A DNA stretch of 64,000 nt from Rhizobium sp. FKY42 (GTDB lineage: Bacteria > Pseudomonadota > Alphaproteobacteria > Rhizobiales > Rhizobiaceae). Made by a program: the position numbers and the translations under genes. The stretch is taken from positions 248,001 to 312,000 of the forward strand of contig NZ_STGA01000029.1 in assembly GCF_005222835.1 (NCBI RefSeq), read 5' to 3'. Below are positions 32,608 to 42,529 of this stretch, in pieces. The notes beneath the pieces are model-generated. The model made no database searches. It was not told the origin of the DNA and worked only from the letters and a program-made list of their open reading frames with translations. How positions within the stretch are numbered: the stretch's first letter is position 1; every line of letters starts with the position of its first letter.

Positions 32608-35600
32608 TCCCGGCCTTTTGTATTCGACGCCCCGTCGCCACGACATTGCTGGCCATCGGCGTGGTTCTCGCAGGTCTTGCCGGTTACAAGCAATTGCCCG
32701 TGGCGGCCCTGCCGAAGGTGGATTTTCCCACCATCAACGTTTCCGCCGCCCTTTCCGGTGCCTCGCCCGAAAGCATGGCGACCTCGGTCGCAACACCGCT
32801 CATCAAGCAGTTCGAAACGATCCCCGGCATCAGCGAAATCAGCGCATCGAACTCGCTCGGCAATACATCCATCGTCCTTCAGTTCGATCTGAACAGAAAC
32901 ATCGATGCTGCGGCGGCAGACGTTCAGGCGGCGATTTCCAACGCCACTCGGCAGCTACCGTCCAATATGACGACCCCGCCCAGCTATCGCAAAACCAACC
33001 CGGCCGATGCGCCAATCCTGCTGATTACCATCAATTCCGATGAGATGCCGCGCTCCAAGGTGGACGAGATCGCCCAGAACGTGATTTCGCCCATGCTGTC
33101 CACGCTGTCGGGCGTGGCGCAGGTCAGCGTCTATGGATCGCAAACCTATGCGGTGCGCGTCGAGCTTGATCCCTCCAAGCTCCAGGCGCGAAACCTGGGT
33201 GTCGATACGGTCACCAGCGCCATCGCCAATGCCAACAACCAAACACCGGTCGGGACGCTTCAGAGCCGCAACCAGCAGCTCACCATCGATGCCAAGACGC
33301 AGCGCACGAATGCGGAGGAATTCCGCACACTCGTCATCGCCAACAAGGGTGGTGCCCCCATCCACCTGGGCGACGTGGCAACGGTGCAGGACAGCGTGGA
33401 AAACCTGAAAGGCGGCAGCTGGTATGACGGCAAGCAGGCAATCATTCTCGCGGTACAACGCCAGCCGGATGCCAATACCGTTGACGTCGTAAACGAGATC
33501 AAGGCGAAACTTCCCGCGCTCAAGGCGCAATTGCCGCCATCCGTGCATTTGAACGTCATGAATGACGCCTCGACCTCCATCAAGGATGCGATTTCCGACG
33601 TTCAGTTCACGCTGTTTCTCACGATTGCGCTCGTCATTCTTGTCATCTACCTCTTTACCGGTCACCTGACCGCGACGCTCATTCCGGGTCTTGCCGTTCC
33701 CCTCTCGCTGATCGCGACCTTCGGGGGCATGTATGTTCTTGGCTATAGCATCGACAATATCTCGCTTCTTGGCCTGACTCTTTCGGTCGGGTTGGTGGTG
33801 GACGATGCCATCGTCATGCTGGAGAACATTCTACGACTATCGGAAGAAGGAATGTCCATGCGGGAGGCCGCGCTGAAGGGTGCGGCGGAGGTGAGCTATA
33901 CCATTATCTCCATGTCCATTTCTCTTGTGGCCGTTTTCATCCCCATTCTGCTGATGGGCGGCGTCGTGGGACGGCTGTTCAACGAGTTCGGCATGGTCGT
34001 TACCATGGCCATCATGGCCTCGGCCATCGTTTCGCTGACGGTGACGCCGATGCTGGGCTCGCGCCTCTCCAATCATTCCGGCAAGCCGCCCTTCATCATC
34101 CGCTGGTTCAATGCCGGGTTTGACTGGACTCTGCGCGGTTACGATCGCTCCGTGTCCTGGTGCCTGCGGCATCGCGGGCTCATCCTGCTGCTCTTCATCG
34201 GCAGCGTTGCGGCCTCCGGCTATCTGTTCAAGACGCTTCCTTCCAGCTTCTTTCCGCAGGAAGATATCGGCAGGCTTTCGGTCTCTACCCGCGCCCGTGA
34301 GGATATTTCCTATGAGGCGATGCAAGACCTGCAGCAGCAGGTGGCGGACATCATTCGCAAGAACCCTGCGGTCCTGCATGTCACCTCCATCGTCGGCGGC
34401 AGCGCGCGTAGTCCGTTGAACAACGGCACGATGTTCGTGGAGTTGAAACCGAAGGAAGAACGCGGGGCACTGACGGAGACCATCAACGAACTGCGTGGAG
34501 CGACTGCGAAAGTGGCGGGCCTGAAAACCTACATCACGCCGCAGCAGAGCTTGCGCTTCGGCGGACGCTCGACCGCAAGCCAGTACCAGTTGGTCGTTCA
34601 GGCGCTCGATACCGCCACGACCACGGAATGGTCTGGCAAGATGATGGCCGCGATGCGCCAGGACCGCATGTTCACCGATCTTGCAACCGATGCGCAGAAT
34701 GGTGCGATTGCCGCCAACATCGAGATCGACACGGACAAGGCAGCCGCCTACGGCATCACCAACGACCAGCTTCGCAAGACATTGGAAATGGCCTTCGGCG
34801 GCTATGCCGCGGCACAGATCCAGTCAACAGGCGACAGCTACGACGTGATCGTCGAGTTTGACCAGAGCCGTTCCTACGACGACGAGTTCCTGCGCAATAT
34901 CAACGTCATGTCCCAGCAGACGGGAACGCTGGTTCCGCTTTCGAACTTCGCAACGGTGGAGCGCCGCGCGGCACCCGTGACCATCAACCAGACAGGTCAG
35001 CTCGTATCCACGACGATCTCCTTCAACCTGCCGGAAGGTGTTGCGCTTTCGGAGGCAACGGCGCGGATCGACCAGATCAAGTCCAGCATCAACATGCCAA
35101 GCGATGTCTTCACGTCTTATGGCGGCACCGCGGCAATCTTCCAGCAGAGCCAGGGCAATACCGGCCTGCTGATCCTCGCGGCGGTTCTCACCATCTATGT
35201 GGTGCTGGGCGTGCTTTACGAAAGCTTCATCCACCCGCTGACCATTCTGTCCGGTCTGCCAGCGGCTGCTTTCGGCGCACTGATCGCACTGAAGGTGATG
35301 AACTTCGACCTGTCCGTGATCGCCCTCATCGGCCTTCTGATGCTGATCGGCGTCGTGAAGAAGAACGCCATCATGATGATCGACGTCGCGGTGGAACTCA
35401 TCCGGGACAAGGGGGAAACTCCGGCGCGCGCCATTCATGAGGCCTGCGTGCGGCGCTTCCGCCCCATCATGATGACGACGTTCTGCGCCCTTCTCGGCGC
35501 GCTGCCGATTGCGCTTGGTGAGGGTGCCAGTTCGGAATTGCGCCAGCCGCTCGGCATCGCCGTTGTCGGAGGGCTCATCGTCTCGCAATTGCTGACGCTG

Positions 35601-35732
35601 TTCATCACGCCGGTTATCTTTGTCGAGATGGATCGCTTGGGCAAGGCGCTTGGCCGCCTGTTCCGCCGCAAGGGGCATGACGATCCGGCCAACAGCACCT
35701 TCCAGCAGGAAAGCCGTGCTGCCGCCGAATAG
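32604..35732 (+). CDS. RND efflux transporter (HAE1 family, MdtB/MdtC-like)
   Basis: A 1042-residue proton-driven exporter in the inner membrane. It starts FCIRRPVATTLLAIGVVLAG (first membrane helix), has two large periplasmic loops, and twelve membrane helices in total. Asp400 and Asp401 in GLVVDDAIVMLEN on helix 4 are the proton-relay residues. The second half repeats the pattern with IGLLMLIGVVKKNAIMMID. The length and motifs are standard. It is cotranscribed with the adaptor gene and followed by a terminator. The substrates cannot be told, though MdtB/C relatives export bile salts, novobiocin and similar compounds. Confidence 0.95.
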   Translation: MIPAFCIRRPVATTLLAIGVVLAGLAGYKQLPVAALPKVDFPTINVSAALSGASPESMATSVATPLIKQFETIPGISEISASNSLGNTSIVLQFDLNRNIDAAAADVQAAISNATRQLPSNMTTPPSYRKTNPADAPILLITINSDEMPRSKVDEIAQNVISPMLSTLSGVAQVSVYGSQTYAVRVELDPSKLQARNLGVDTVTSAIANANNQTPVGTLQSRNQQLTIDAKTQRTNAEEFRTLVIANKGGAPIHLGDVATVQDSVENLKGGSWYDGKQAIILAVQRQPDANTVDVVNEIKAKLPALKAQLPPSVHLNVMNDASTSIKDAISDVQFTLFLTIALVILVIYLFTGHLTATLIPGLAVPLSLIATFGGMYVLGYSIDNISLLGLTLSVGLVVDDAIVMLENILRLSEEGMSMREAALKGAAEVSYTIISMSISLVAVFIPILLMGGVVGRLFNEFGMVVTMAIMASAIVSLTVTPMLGSRLSNHSGKPPFIIRWFNAGFDWTLRGYDRSVSWCLRHRGLILLLFIGSVAASGYLFKTLPSSFFPQEDIGRLSVSTRAREDISYEAMQDLQQQVADIIRKNPAVLHVTSIVGGSARSPLNNGTMFVELKPKEERGALTETINELRGATAKVAGLKTYITPQQSLRFGGRSTASQYQLVVQALDTATTTEWSGKMMAAMRQDRMFTDLATDAQNGAIAANIEIDTDKAAAYGITNDQLRKTLEMAFGGYAAAQIQSTGDSYDVIVEFDQSRSYDDEFLRNINVMSQQTGTLVPLSNFATVERRAAPVTINQTGQLVSTTISFNLPEGVALSEATARIDQIKSSINMPSDVFTSYGGTAAIFQQSQGNTGLLILAAVLTIYVVLGVLYESFIHPLTILSGLPAAAFGALIALKVMNFDLSVIALIGLLMLIGVVKKNAIMMIDVAVELIRDKGETPARAIHEACVRRFRPIMMTTFCALLGALPIALGEGASSELRQPLGIAVVGGLIVSQLLTLFITPVIFVEMDRLGKALGRLFRRKGHDDPANSTFQQESRAAAE

Positions 35733-35759
35733 GCGGATCATTCATAGCATGTGCGAGAC

Positions 35760-35786
35760 AGGGGCGGGATTTTCCCGCCCCTTTTG
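35760..35786 (+). terminator. Terminator after the RND operon
   Basis: A perfect 10-bp stem (AGGGGCGGGA/TCCCGCCCCT) with a 3-base loop, followed by TTTG and further T residues, about 30 bases after the stop. Confidence 0.92.
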
Positions 35787-35908
35787 TCTTGCCAAGCAGC
35801 CGATCCTGTGCGATCAGCCCGCCTCCCTATTTTTCAGGGGCGCCGTTTGCGCCTCCATCGGATGCGCCAGTCGCATTCGTATCCAGCACTTTCAGAAAGG
35901 ATGCGGCC

Positions 35909-37204
35909 ATGGCACGTGCACTTGGGCTCGACTTCGGCACGACCAATACTGTTCTCGCGCTCGGTGAACCGGATGCCAATGCCACGCATTCCGTGCCTTT
36001 CGTCAGCAGTGCTGGAACAAGCGACAGCATGCGGACCGCCCTCTCCTTCATGAAGGACAAGGCGCTCGGCGCGCAGGCGCTGAAGGTCGAGGCAGGACAG
36101 GCCGCCATTCGCCAGTTCATCGACAATCCCGGCGACTGCCGGTTCTTGCAGTCAATCAAGACCTTTGCCGCAAGCGCAGCATTCCAGGCGACCCTCGTTT
36201 TCGCGCGCAGGCAGCAGTTCGAGGATCTGATGGAGATCTTCCTGCGCAGGCTGAAGACCTATGCCGGGGACGCCTGGCCGAACGAGATTTCGCGACTGGT
36301 CGTCGGGCGGCCTGTCCGGTTTGCAGGCGCGAACCCGGATGAGGCGCTCGCCTTGCAGCGGTATCGCACGGCGCTCGAACGTTTCGATTTCCCGGAAGTG
36401 CATTTCGTTTATGAGCCGGTGGCAGCCGCCTATTACTTCGCGCAGTCTCTGACACAGGACGCCAATGTTCTGGTGGCCGACTTCGGGGGCGGCACGACTG
36501 ACTATTCGTTGATCCGGTTCGAGCGCCACGCAGGGCAGTTGCGCGCCATTCCGATTGGTCACTCCGGTGTCGGGATTGCGGGCGATCACTTCGACTATCG
36601 CCTGATCGACAATCTCGTCTCGCCGGAAATCGGCAAAGGCAGCCATTTCCGCAGCTTCGACAAACTGCTGGAGGTTCCAGCAGGCTATTACGCCAATTTC
36701 GGACGCTGGAACCAGCTGTCGATCTTCAAGACAACGCGCGAGTTCACCGATCTTCAATCGCTGGTTCGCTCTGCAACGGAGCCGGACAAGCTGGAACTGT
36801 TCATCGAGCTTATCGAGCATGATGAAGGTTATCCGCTCTACCAGGCGATCTCCGCCACCAAGATGGCGTTGTCGAAGGCAGAAGAGGCGGAGTTCAACTT
36901 CTCTCCACTGGGCAAAGCGGGGCGCAGAACCGTAAAACGCAGCGACTTCGAAAGCTGGATCTCGGAAGATCTGGCGCGCATCGAAGAGGCGCTGGACGAA
37001 GTTCTGGTCAAGACAAACACAGCTGCCGATCAGGTCGACAAGGTCTTCCTCACGGGCGGCACCTCGTTCGTGCCTGCCGTGCGCCAGCTGTTCGTCAACC
37101 GTTTCGGCACGGAACGGATCGAGAGCGGCGGAGAGTTGCTGTCCATCGCGCATGGACTATCGCTGATCGGCGAGAGCAAGGACATTGAGCAGTGGGTTGC
37201 ATGA
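35909..37204 (+). CDS. Hsp70-like protein (YegD family)
   Basis: A 431-residue protein that contains only the actin-like ATPase part of Hsp70 plus a short tail. LGLDFGTTNTVLAL (residues 5-18) is the phosphate-1 loop, VFVYEPVAAAYYF the connecting region, VLVADFGGGTTDYSLIRF the phosphate-2 loop and VFLTGGTSFVPAVRQLF the adenosine motif. There is no typical Hsp70 substrate-binding domain. I start at the ATG at 35909 with AAGGA upstream; the frame is open 40 codons further with no site. The following uracil-DNA glycosylase-like gene begins 45 bases later and may be in the same operon. Confidence 0.9.
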   Translation: MARALGLDFGTTNTVLALGEPDANATHSVPFVSSAGTSDSMRTALSFMKDKALGAQALKVEAGQAAIRQFIDNPGDCRFLQSIKTFAASAAFQATLVFARRQQFEDLMEIFLRRLKTYAGDAWPNEISRLVVGRPVRFAGANPDEALALQRYRTALERFDFPEVHFVYEPVAAAYYFAQSLTQDANVLVADFGGGTTDYSLIRFERHAGQLRAIPIGHSGVGIAGDHFDYRLIDNLVSPEIGKGSHFRSFDKLLEVPAGYYANFGRWNQLSIFKTTREFTDLQSLVRSATEPDKLELFIELIEHDEGYPLYQAISATKMALSKAEEAEFNFSPLGKAGRRTVKRSDFESWISEDLARIEEALDEVLVKTNTAADQVDKVFLTGGTSFVPAVRQLFVNRFGTERIESGGELLSIAHGLSLIGESKDIEQWVA

Positions 37205-37249
37205 GGCCAGAGGCTTTATCCGCCGAACGGGTTCGGATAGAGTGAGGCC

Positions 37250-38125
37250 ATGACCTCAGCCTCGGAACTCGCCCCAGCGGAACTCGCAGCCCTCCTGCAC
37301 TTTTATGCGGATTCCGGATGCGACTGGCTTCTGGAGGACGAGGCCGTTGATCGTATTGCCGAGTTCCAGACCCAGCGTCTGGAGCGTGAGGCGCAGATAC
37401 GCAACCGCCAGCAGGCGGCCCCGCAGGCGAGCGAGCGACCCGCCAATGCCGGGCGTTCAGCGCCCTCACCGGCGGCGCGGGCGCCTGCTCCTGCCGCGAA
37501 TATGGCGGTGCCGGATGCGGATGCCGTGGCGGCTGCCCGGCAGGCGTGCGCTGCCGCCAACAGCCTGGGCGCTTTGAAGACGGCGCTGGAAGGCTTTTCC
37601 GGCTGCAACCTGAAGAACGGCGCGCGTTCCACCGTATTTGCCTCAGGCGATTATTCCTCCGGCATCATGGTCGTCGGTCCCATGCCATCGGCTGAGTGCG
37701 ACCGGGATGGCATTCCTTTTTCGGGACGACAGGGTCAATTGCTGGACAAGATGCTGGCCGCAATCGGGCTACATCGCGACAAGGTGCTGTTGACGAATGT
37801 CGTGGCGTGGAGGCCGCCGGGCAACCGTCCGCCCTCGCCCGCAGAGATGGACATCTGCCGTCCGTTCATCGAGCGCCAGATCGAGCTTGCGGCTCCGAAA
37901 TACCTTCTGATCCTTGGCAACTTCACGGCGCGTTTCTTCTTTGCGGAGGAGCAATCCATTTTTGCCATGCGTGGCACCTGGAGGGATGTGCAGATCGGCG
38001 ACCGTACCATCCCAGCCATCGCAAGCCTGCATCCACAGGATCTTCTGACGGCACCCGCGAACAAGGCGCTGGCCTGGAAGGATCTCCTCGCCTTTCGCCA
38101 GCGGATCTCGCTCAACGAGTCGTAA
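37250..38125 (+). CDS. Uracil-DNA glycosylase-like protein of family 4, degenerate cluster and motif residues
   Basis: A 291-residue protein. The first 90 residues include an Ala/Pro-rich linker; the rest aligns by pattern with the thermophile-type (family 4) uracil-DNA glycosylases: GIPFSGRQGQLLDKML, LLTNVVAWRPPGNRPPSPAE, LLILGNFTARFFF and the SLHPQDLL loop. Family 4 enzymes bind a 4Fe-4S cluster through four cysteines. Here the first CxxC is reduced to FSGC and the KCRPP cysteine is Trp (AWRPP), so only two of the four remain. The GEAPG motif that holds the active-site water is GPMPS. Either it is a divergent enzyme without cluster or it has a different role. Confidence 0.75.
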   Translation: MTSASELAPAELAALLHFYADSGCDWLLEDEAVDRIAEFQTQRLEREAQIRNRQQAAPQASERPANAGRSAPSPAARAPAPAANMAVPDADAVAAARQACAAANSLGALKTALEGFSGCNLKNGARSTVFASGDYSSGIMVVGPMPSAECDRDGIPFSGRQGQLLDKMLAAIGLHRDKVLLTNVVAWRPPGNRPPSPAEMDICRPFIERQIELAAPKYLLILGNFTARFFFAEEQSIFAMRGTWRDVQIGDRTIPAIASLHPQDLLTAPANKALAWKDLLAFRQRISLNES

Positions 38126-38260
38126 ATCCGAGTCTTAAACTTTTATGAAATGTGGTATGCGTAATTCGCATGGCTGCCTCACGGTAGCTGCTGTTGAATT
38201 CATCATGTTGCGGTGCAATATACAGAGGTGTCTTGGGAGGAACGTTTAGGAACCAAGGCC

Positions 38261-38452
38261 ATGAGCACACGCATTCGCCCCATTCATTCCGGCTTTGAGA
38301 CGCTTCGTCTTGCCGGCCTATCGCCTCGCTCAACTGCAGGCTACCATAACTTCGGCTCTGCTACGAATGAGCAGCTGACGGCGACGGCCTATGCGCGTCG
38401 CGGCGGCCTCTCCCGTCCGACGGCGATCTTCGCCGATTTTCGTGAACGCTGA
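38261..38452 (+). CDS. Small hypothetical protein (63 aa)
   Basis: An ATG at 38261 with AAGG shortly upstream opens a 63-residue frame rich in Arg, Ser, Thr and Ala. There is no membrane segment and no family that I recognise. A second small frame with a better ribosome binding site follows 17 bases later, so the two may form a small operon. It lies between the uracil-DNA glycosylase-like gene and the convergent EamA transporter. Confidence 0.45.
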   Translation: MSTRIRPIHSGFETLRLAGLSPRSTAGYHNFGSATNEQLTATAYARRGGLSRPTAIFADFRER

Positions 38453-38469
38453 TCAAGGAGTGTGAGCCA

Positions 38470-38616
38470 ATGAAGTACAGACTTCGCCAGATCCGGGATA
38501 ACCTTGCCTCGATTTCCGTTGCGGTTCGTGCAAGCCACGAATACACGCGTTCTGCGGGCCAGAGCGCTGAAAGCCGCGGGCGCGACCATTCTCCGCTCGC
38601 CGGCATCCCGATCTGA
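38470..38616 (+). CDS. Small hypothetical protein (48 aa)
   Basis: The ATG at 38470 has an excellent AAGGAG nine bases upstream. The 48-residue product begins with a basic helix-like segment (MKYRLRQIRDNLASISVAV) and ends SPLAGIPI. I do not recognise a family. It follows the 63-residue frame closely and ends 18 bases before the stop of the convergent EamA gene. Confidence 0.45.
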   Translation: MKYRLRQIRDNLASISVAVRASHEYTRSAGQSAESRGRDHSPLAGIPI

Positions 38617-38634
38617 TCAACGGCCATTGATGAA

Positions 38635-39573
38635 TCATGTAGACGGCGAGGATGCCTTCCTCGCCGCTTTGCGTTCGAGCCCAAGCTGGTGCTCGCGGTA
38701 AATGATGAAGATCCCAGCCGAAACAGTGATTGCTGTTCCCAACAGCATCTGCCACGTCGGAACATCGCCGAAAAGCACATAGGCAATCGCGATCCCGAAG
38801 ATGATCGACGAATAGTCGAAGGGTGCGACGGTCGAGACATCGGCCAGCCTGTAGCTCTGTGTCAGAAAGATCTGACCAAGTCCGCCGCAGATGCCTGCGC
38901 AGATCAGGATCAGCTTCGTCTCCCAGGAAAGTCCGTTCCATCCAAACGGCAGGCTGATGAGAGAGAAGGCCGCAGACAGAAGCGAGAAATAGAGCACAAT
39001 CGTAAATGTCTTCTCGGTCTTTACGAGCTGGCGCGTCTGAACCATTGCAAGACCGCCGATGACTGCCGATAGCAGAACCGCTATGGCTCCCGTCGCCTCG
39101 TTTGCCCCCATTCCGCCCTGTTCGAACATGGTGAGCTTCGGCCATGAGATGATCAGAACGCCGAGAATGCCAATCGCGACTGCCGTCCATCGATAGATCC
39201 GCACCTTTTCCTTCAAGATCAGGGCTGCAAAGATCACCGCCATCAGCGGCGAGGCATATCCGATGGCAATGGCGTCCGGCAGCGGTAGGTGGATGAGGCC
39301 GAAGAAACCCATGACCATGGCAATCATTCCCAGCGTGCCGCGCTTGAGATGGCCTGTGAAGCTGGACGTCCGGAAGGCAGAGGCCAGTTCCTTTCGCATA
39401 GCCAGATAGACGAAAATGGGGATGAGCGCGAAGAACGAGCGATAGAACGTAATCTGCCCTGCCGGAATGCCTGCGCCTGCGGCCTTGATGAAGGTCTGCA
39501 TGCCAAGAAAAGCCATGACGGAGAGTAGTTTCATGAGGATCCCCCTCAAGGGATCCGGGGTTTCGGAACTCAT
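38635..39573 (-). CDS. EamA/DMT family transporter
   Basis: A 312-residue inner membrane protein with ten hydrophobic helices arranged as two EamA repeats, typical of the drug/metabolite transporter superfamily. Landmarks are QITFYRSFFALIPIF in helix 2, AIAIGYASPLMAVIFAALILKEKV at helices 4-5 of the first repeat, and APFDYSSIIFGIAIAYVLFGD in the second. The C-terminal tail is basic. Relatives include S-adenosylmethionine and amino acid exporters; the substrate here cannot be told. It is divergent from pepN across about 290 bases without another gene. Confidence 0.9.
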   Translation of the reverse strand: MSSETPDPLRGILMKLLSVMAFLGMQTFIKAAGAGIPAGQITFYRSFFALIPIFVYLAMRKELASAFRTSSFTGHLKRGTLGMIAMVMGFFGLIHLPLPDAIAIGYASPLMAVIFAALILKEKVRIYRWTAVAIGILGVLIISWPKLTMFEQGGMGANEATGAIAVLLSAVIGGLAMVQTRQLVKTEKTFTIVLYFSLLSAAFSLISLPFGWNGLSWETKLILICAGICGGLGQIFLTQSYRLADVSTVAPFDYSSIIFGIAIAYVLFGDVPTWQMLLGTAITVSAGIFIIYREHQLGLERKAARKASSPST

Positions 39574-39861
39574 GCTTCACTCGTGGCGGCTTGTTTTCGG
39601 AGATCCAAGCCATTCGCAAACTTCAGGGATCAGGCGGGTTGGACAGAAGTGTAACCTGATTTGGTGAAACGTTTCATCAGGACTTTTGATACAATGATCA
39701 TTTTCGGAAATCACACGCAGGTGTTAGCAGACGTGTTGAGTGATTAGTGTTTTTATTTGGGACCGCTTTAGCAATCGTTCAGTTTTGGATGCAATAGTGC
39801 CGCGAAACTGGGCAAGTAGAGCTCGTCAAAACCGATCGGTCATTCCATTTCAGGAAGCAAC

Positions 39862-42516
39862 ATGCTGCGTACAGACACGGGTCAGATCGTACATCTGGCA
39901 GATTATCGTCCCACCGATTTCGTCCTGGAACGCGTCGATCTGACCTTTGAACTTGATCCGCAGGCGACGCGCCTGGAATCCCGGCTCATCTTTCATCGCC
40001 GTGAGGGTGTGGACGCGTCGGCGCCTCTGGTTCTGGATGGTGACGAACTCGTTCTCACCGAATTGCGTCTCGACCAGAACGAGATGCCTGCCAGCCAGTA
40101 CGATCTTTCTCCCGATCAGCTGGTGATCCGCGACCTGCCTGGAAGCGAACCGTTCGAAGTGACGGTCATCACCACCATCAATCCGGAAGCCAACACCCAG
40201 TTGATGGGTCTCTATCGCACCAATGGTGTCTATTGCACGCAGTGCGAGGCGGAAGGTTTCCGTCGCATTACCTATTTCCCGGATCGTCCTGATGTGCTGG
40301 CGCCCTATACGGTAACCATCATCGCCGACAAGGCAACCAATCCGTTTCTGCTGTCCAACGGCAACTTCCTCGGTGGCGGCAACTACGACGAAGGTCGGCA
40401 TTTCGCCGCCTGGTTCGATCCCTTCCCTAAGCCAAGCTACCTGTTCGCGCTCGTCGCCGGTGATCTTGGTGTCGTGGAAGACACATTCGTCACCATGTCG
40501 GAACGCGAAGTCACGCTGAAGATCTATGTCGAGCACGGCAAGGAAGATCGCGCGGCCTATGCCATGGATGCGCTGAAGCGGTCGATGAAGTGGGACGAGG
40601 AAGTCTTTGGGCGCGAATACGACCTCAACATCTTCATGATTGTCGCCGTATCGGATTTCAACATGGGGGCGATGGAGAACAAGGGCCTCAACGTCTTCAA
40701 CGACAAATATGTTCTGGCTGACCCGGAAACGGCAACGGACCAGGATTACGCCAACATCGAAGCCATCATTGCCCACGAATACTTCCACAACTGGACGGGC
40801 AATCGCATTACCTGCCGCGACTGGTTCCAGCTCTGCCTCAAGGAAGGCCTGACCGTCTATCGCGATCACGAGTTCTCCGCTGATCAGCGCTCTCGTGCAG
40901 TCAAGCGCATTGCAGAAGTGCGTCACCTGAAAGCCGAACAGTTCCAGGAAGATGGCGGCCCGCTTGCACATCCGGTTCGTCCGACCGCCTATCGCGAGAT
41001 CAACAACTTCTACACGACAACCGTCTACGAAAAAGGCTCCGAGGTCACGCGGATGATCGCGACGATCCTTGGCAAGGATGGCTTCAAGAAGGGAATGGAT
41101 CTTTATTTCGAGCGCCACGATGGCGAGGCGGCGACGGTCGAGGATTTCGTGAAGTCTTTCGAAGATGCCAACAGCGTCGATCTGAAGCAGTTCTCGCTCT
41201 GGTACCATCAGGCGGGAACGCCACTGGTAACGGCATCCGGCATCTATGATGCGGTAGCCAAGACTTTCACGCTCTCTCTGGAGCAGATGATCCCGGCCAC
41301 GCCCGGTCAATCTGCAAAGCAGCCAATGCATATCCCGCTGTCCTACGCCCTCATTCAGGACAATGGCGCGCTGCTCGATGCGCCCAAGGTCAGCGGCGGT
41401 CAGGTGACGGGCGACGTTCTGCATCTGACGGAAAAGGCCCAGGTCTTCGTCTTCGAAGATGTACCGACACGTCCGGTGCTTTCCCTGAACCGCGGCTTCT
41501 CTGCTCCGATCAATCTCGATTTCAAGCAAAGCACCGAGGATCTGGTACGCATTGCCCGTCATGATACGGATCTGTTTGCCCGCTGGCAGGGGCTGACGGA
41601 TCTGGCGCTGCCCAATCTTCTGCAGGCGGTCAAGGATGCGCGTGAAGGAAAGGCCATCACCTTCGATCCGGTTTTCATCTCCACCTTGCTGGAAGCGGCG
41701 GCCGATGAAGCACTCGAACCGGCTTTCCGTGCCCAGGCGCTTGCCCTTCCCAGCGAGGCAGACATTGCCCGTGAGCTTGGCAGTAACATTGATCCTGACG
41801 CCATCCACAAAGGCCGTCAGGCTATCCTGAAGGCCATTGCCGAAAGCGGCCAGTCTGTTTTCGAAAACCTGTTTAATACGATGAAGCCGGAAGGCGCCTT
41901 CAGCCCCGATGCGGCAAGCGCTGGCAAACGGGCGCTACGCAACAGCGCGCTGGGCTATCTGGCCTATGTCGCGGGCGGCAGCGAGCGCGCCGCCAAGGCC
42001 TTCGCGGATGCGGACAACATGACCGATCTGGTTCAGGCCCTGACGGTTCTGGCGCACCGCTTCCCGGAGGATGCGGCAACGGCAGAGGCGCTTGCAACAT
42101 TCGTCAAGCGTTTCGAAAACAATCCGCTTGTTCTGGACAAGTGGTTCGCACTGCAGGCCACCACTCCCGGCGGCGACACGCTGAACCGCGTCAACGCCCT
42201 GATGGAGCACCCGCTTTACGTTGCGACGAACCCGAACCGTGTTCGTTCGCTGATCGGCTCGCTGGCATTTGCAAATCCCACCGCATTCAATCGCGCCGAT
42301 GGTGAAGGATACCGGTTGCTGGGCAATCAGGTCACGCAGATCGACCCGCGCAACCCGCAGCTTGCTGCGAGGCTGCTGACTGCCATGCGCTCCTGGCGGG
42401 CGCTGGATGCCAACCGCGCTGACCATGCACGTGCGGCACTGCTGGAAATCGACCGCACGCCAAAGCTCTCGACCGATGTGCGGGATCTTATCGAGCGGAT
42501 GCTGAAGGACAGCTGA
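39862..42516 (+). CDS. pepN: Aminopeptidase N
   Basis: An 884-residue M1-family zinc metallopeptidase that removes N-terminal residues from peptides in the cytoplasm. The GAMEN exopeptidase motif is in NMGAMENKGLN, and the zinc site is HEYFHNW (His305, Glu306, His309) with the third ligand Glu328 in LKEGLTVYRD. The Tyr that stabilises the transition state lies in TTTVYEKGSEV. The length matches the bacterial PepN type with its helical C-terminal domain. An AGGAAG site precedes the ATG. It lies just upstream of pleC. Confidence 0.96.
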   Translation: MLRTDTGQIVHLADYRPTDFVLERVDLTFELDPQATRLESRLIFHRREGVDASAPLVLDGDELVLTELRLDQNEMPASQYDLSPDQLVIRDLPGSEPFEVTVITTINPEANTQLMGLYRTNGVYCTQCEAEGFRRITYFPDRPDVLAPYTVTIIADKATNPFLLSNGNFLGGGNYDEGRHFAAWFDPFPKPSYLFALVAGDLGVVEDTFVTMSEREVTLKIYVEHGKEDRAAYAMDALKRSMKWDEEVFGREYDLNIFMIVAVSDFNMGAMENKGLNVFNDKYVLADPETATDQDYANIEAIIAHEYFHNWTGNRITCRDWFQLCLKEGLTVYRDHEFSADQRSRAVKRIAEVRHLKAEQFQEDGGPLAHPVRPTAYREINNFYTTTVYEKGSEVTRMIATILGKDGFKKGMDLYFERHDGEAATVEDFVKSFEDANSVDLKQFSLWYHQAGTPLVTASGIYDAVAKTFTLSLEQMIPATPGQSAKQPMHIPLSYALIQDNGALLDAPKVSGGQVTGDVLHLTEKAQVFVFEDVPTRPVLSLNRGFSAPINLDFKQSTEDLVRIARHDTDLFARWQGLTDLALPNLLQAVKDAREGKAITFDPVFISTLLEAAADEALEPAFRAQALALPSEADIARELGSNIDPDAIHKGRQAILKAIAESGQSVFENLFNTMKPEGAFSPDAASAGKRALRNSALGYLAYVAGGSERAAKAFADADNMTDLVQALTVLAHRFPEDAATAEALATFVKRFENNPLVLDKWFALQATTPGGDTLNRVNALMEHPLYVATNPNRVRSLIGSLAFANPTAFNRADGEGYRLLGNQVTQIDPRNPQLAARLLTAMRSWRALDANRADHARAALLEIDRTPKLSTDVRDLIERMLKDS

Positions 42517-42529
42517 GATCAGCCACCTT

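Noticed and set aside
39850-41808. Minus-strand open frame of 652 codons over pepN
   Set aside because: Antisense to a clearly real metallopeptidase with all catalytic residues; the frame has no recognisable domain.
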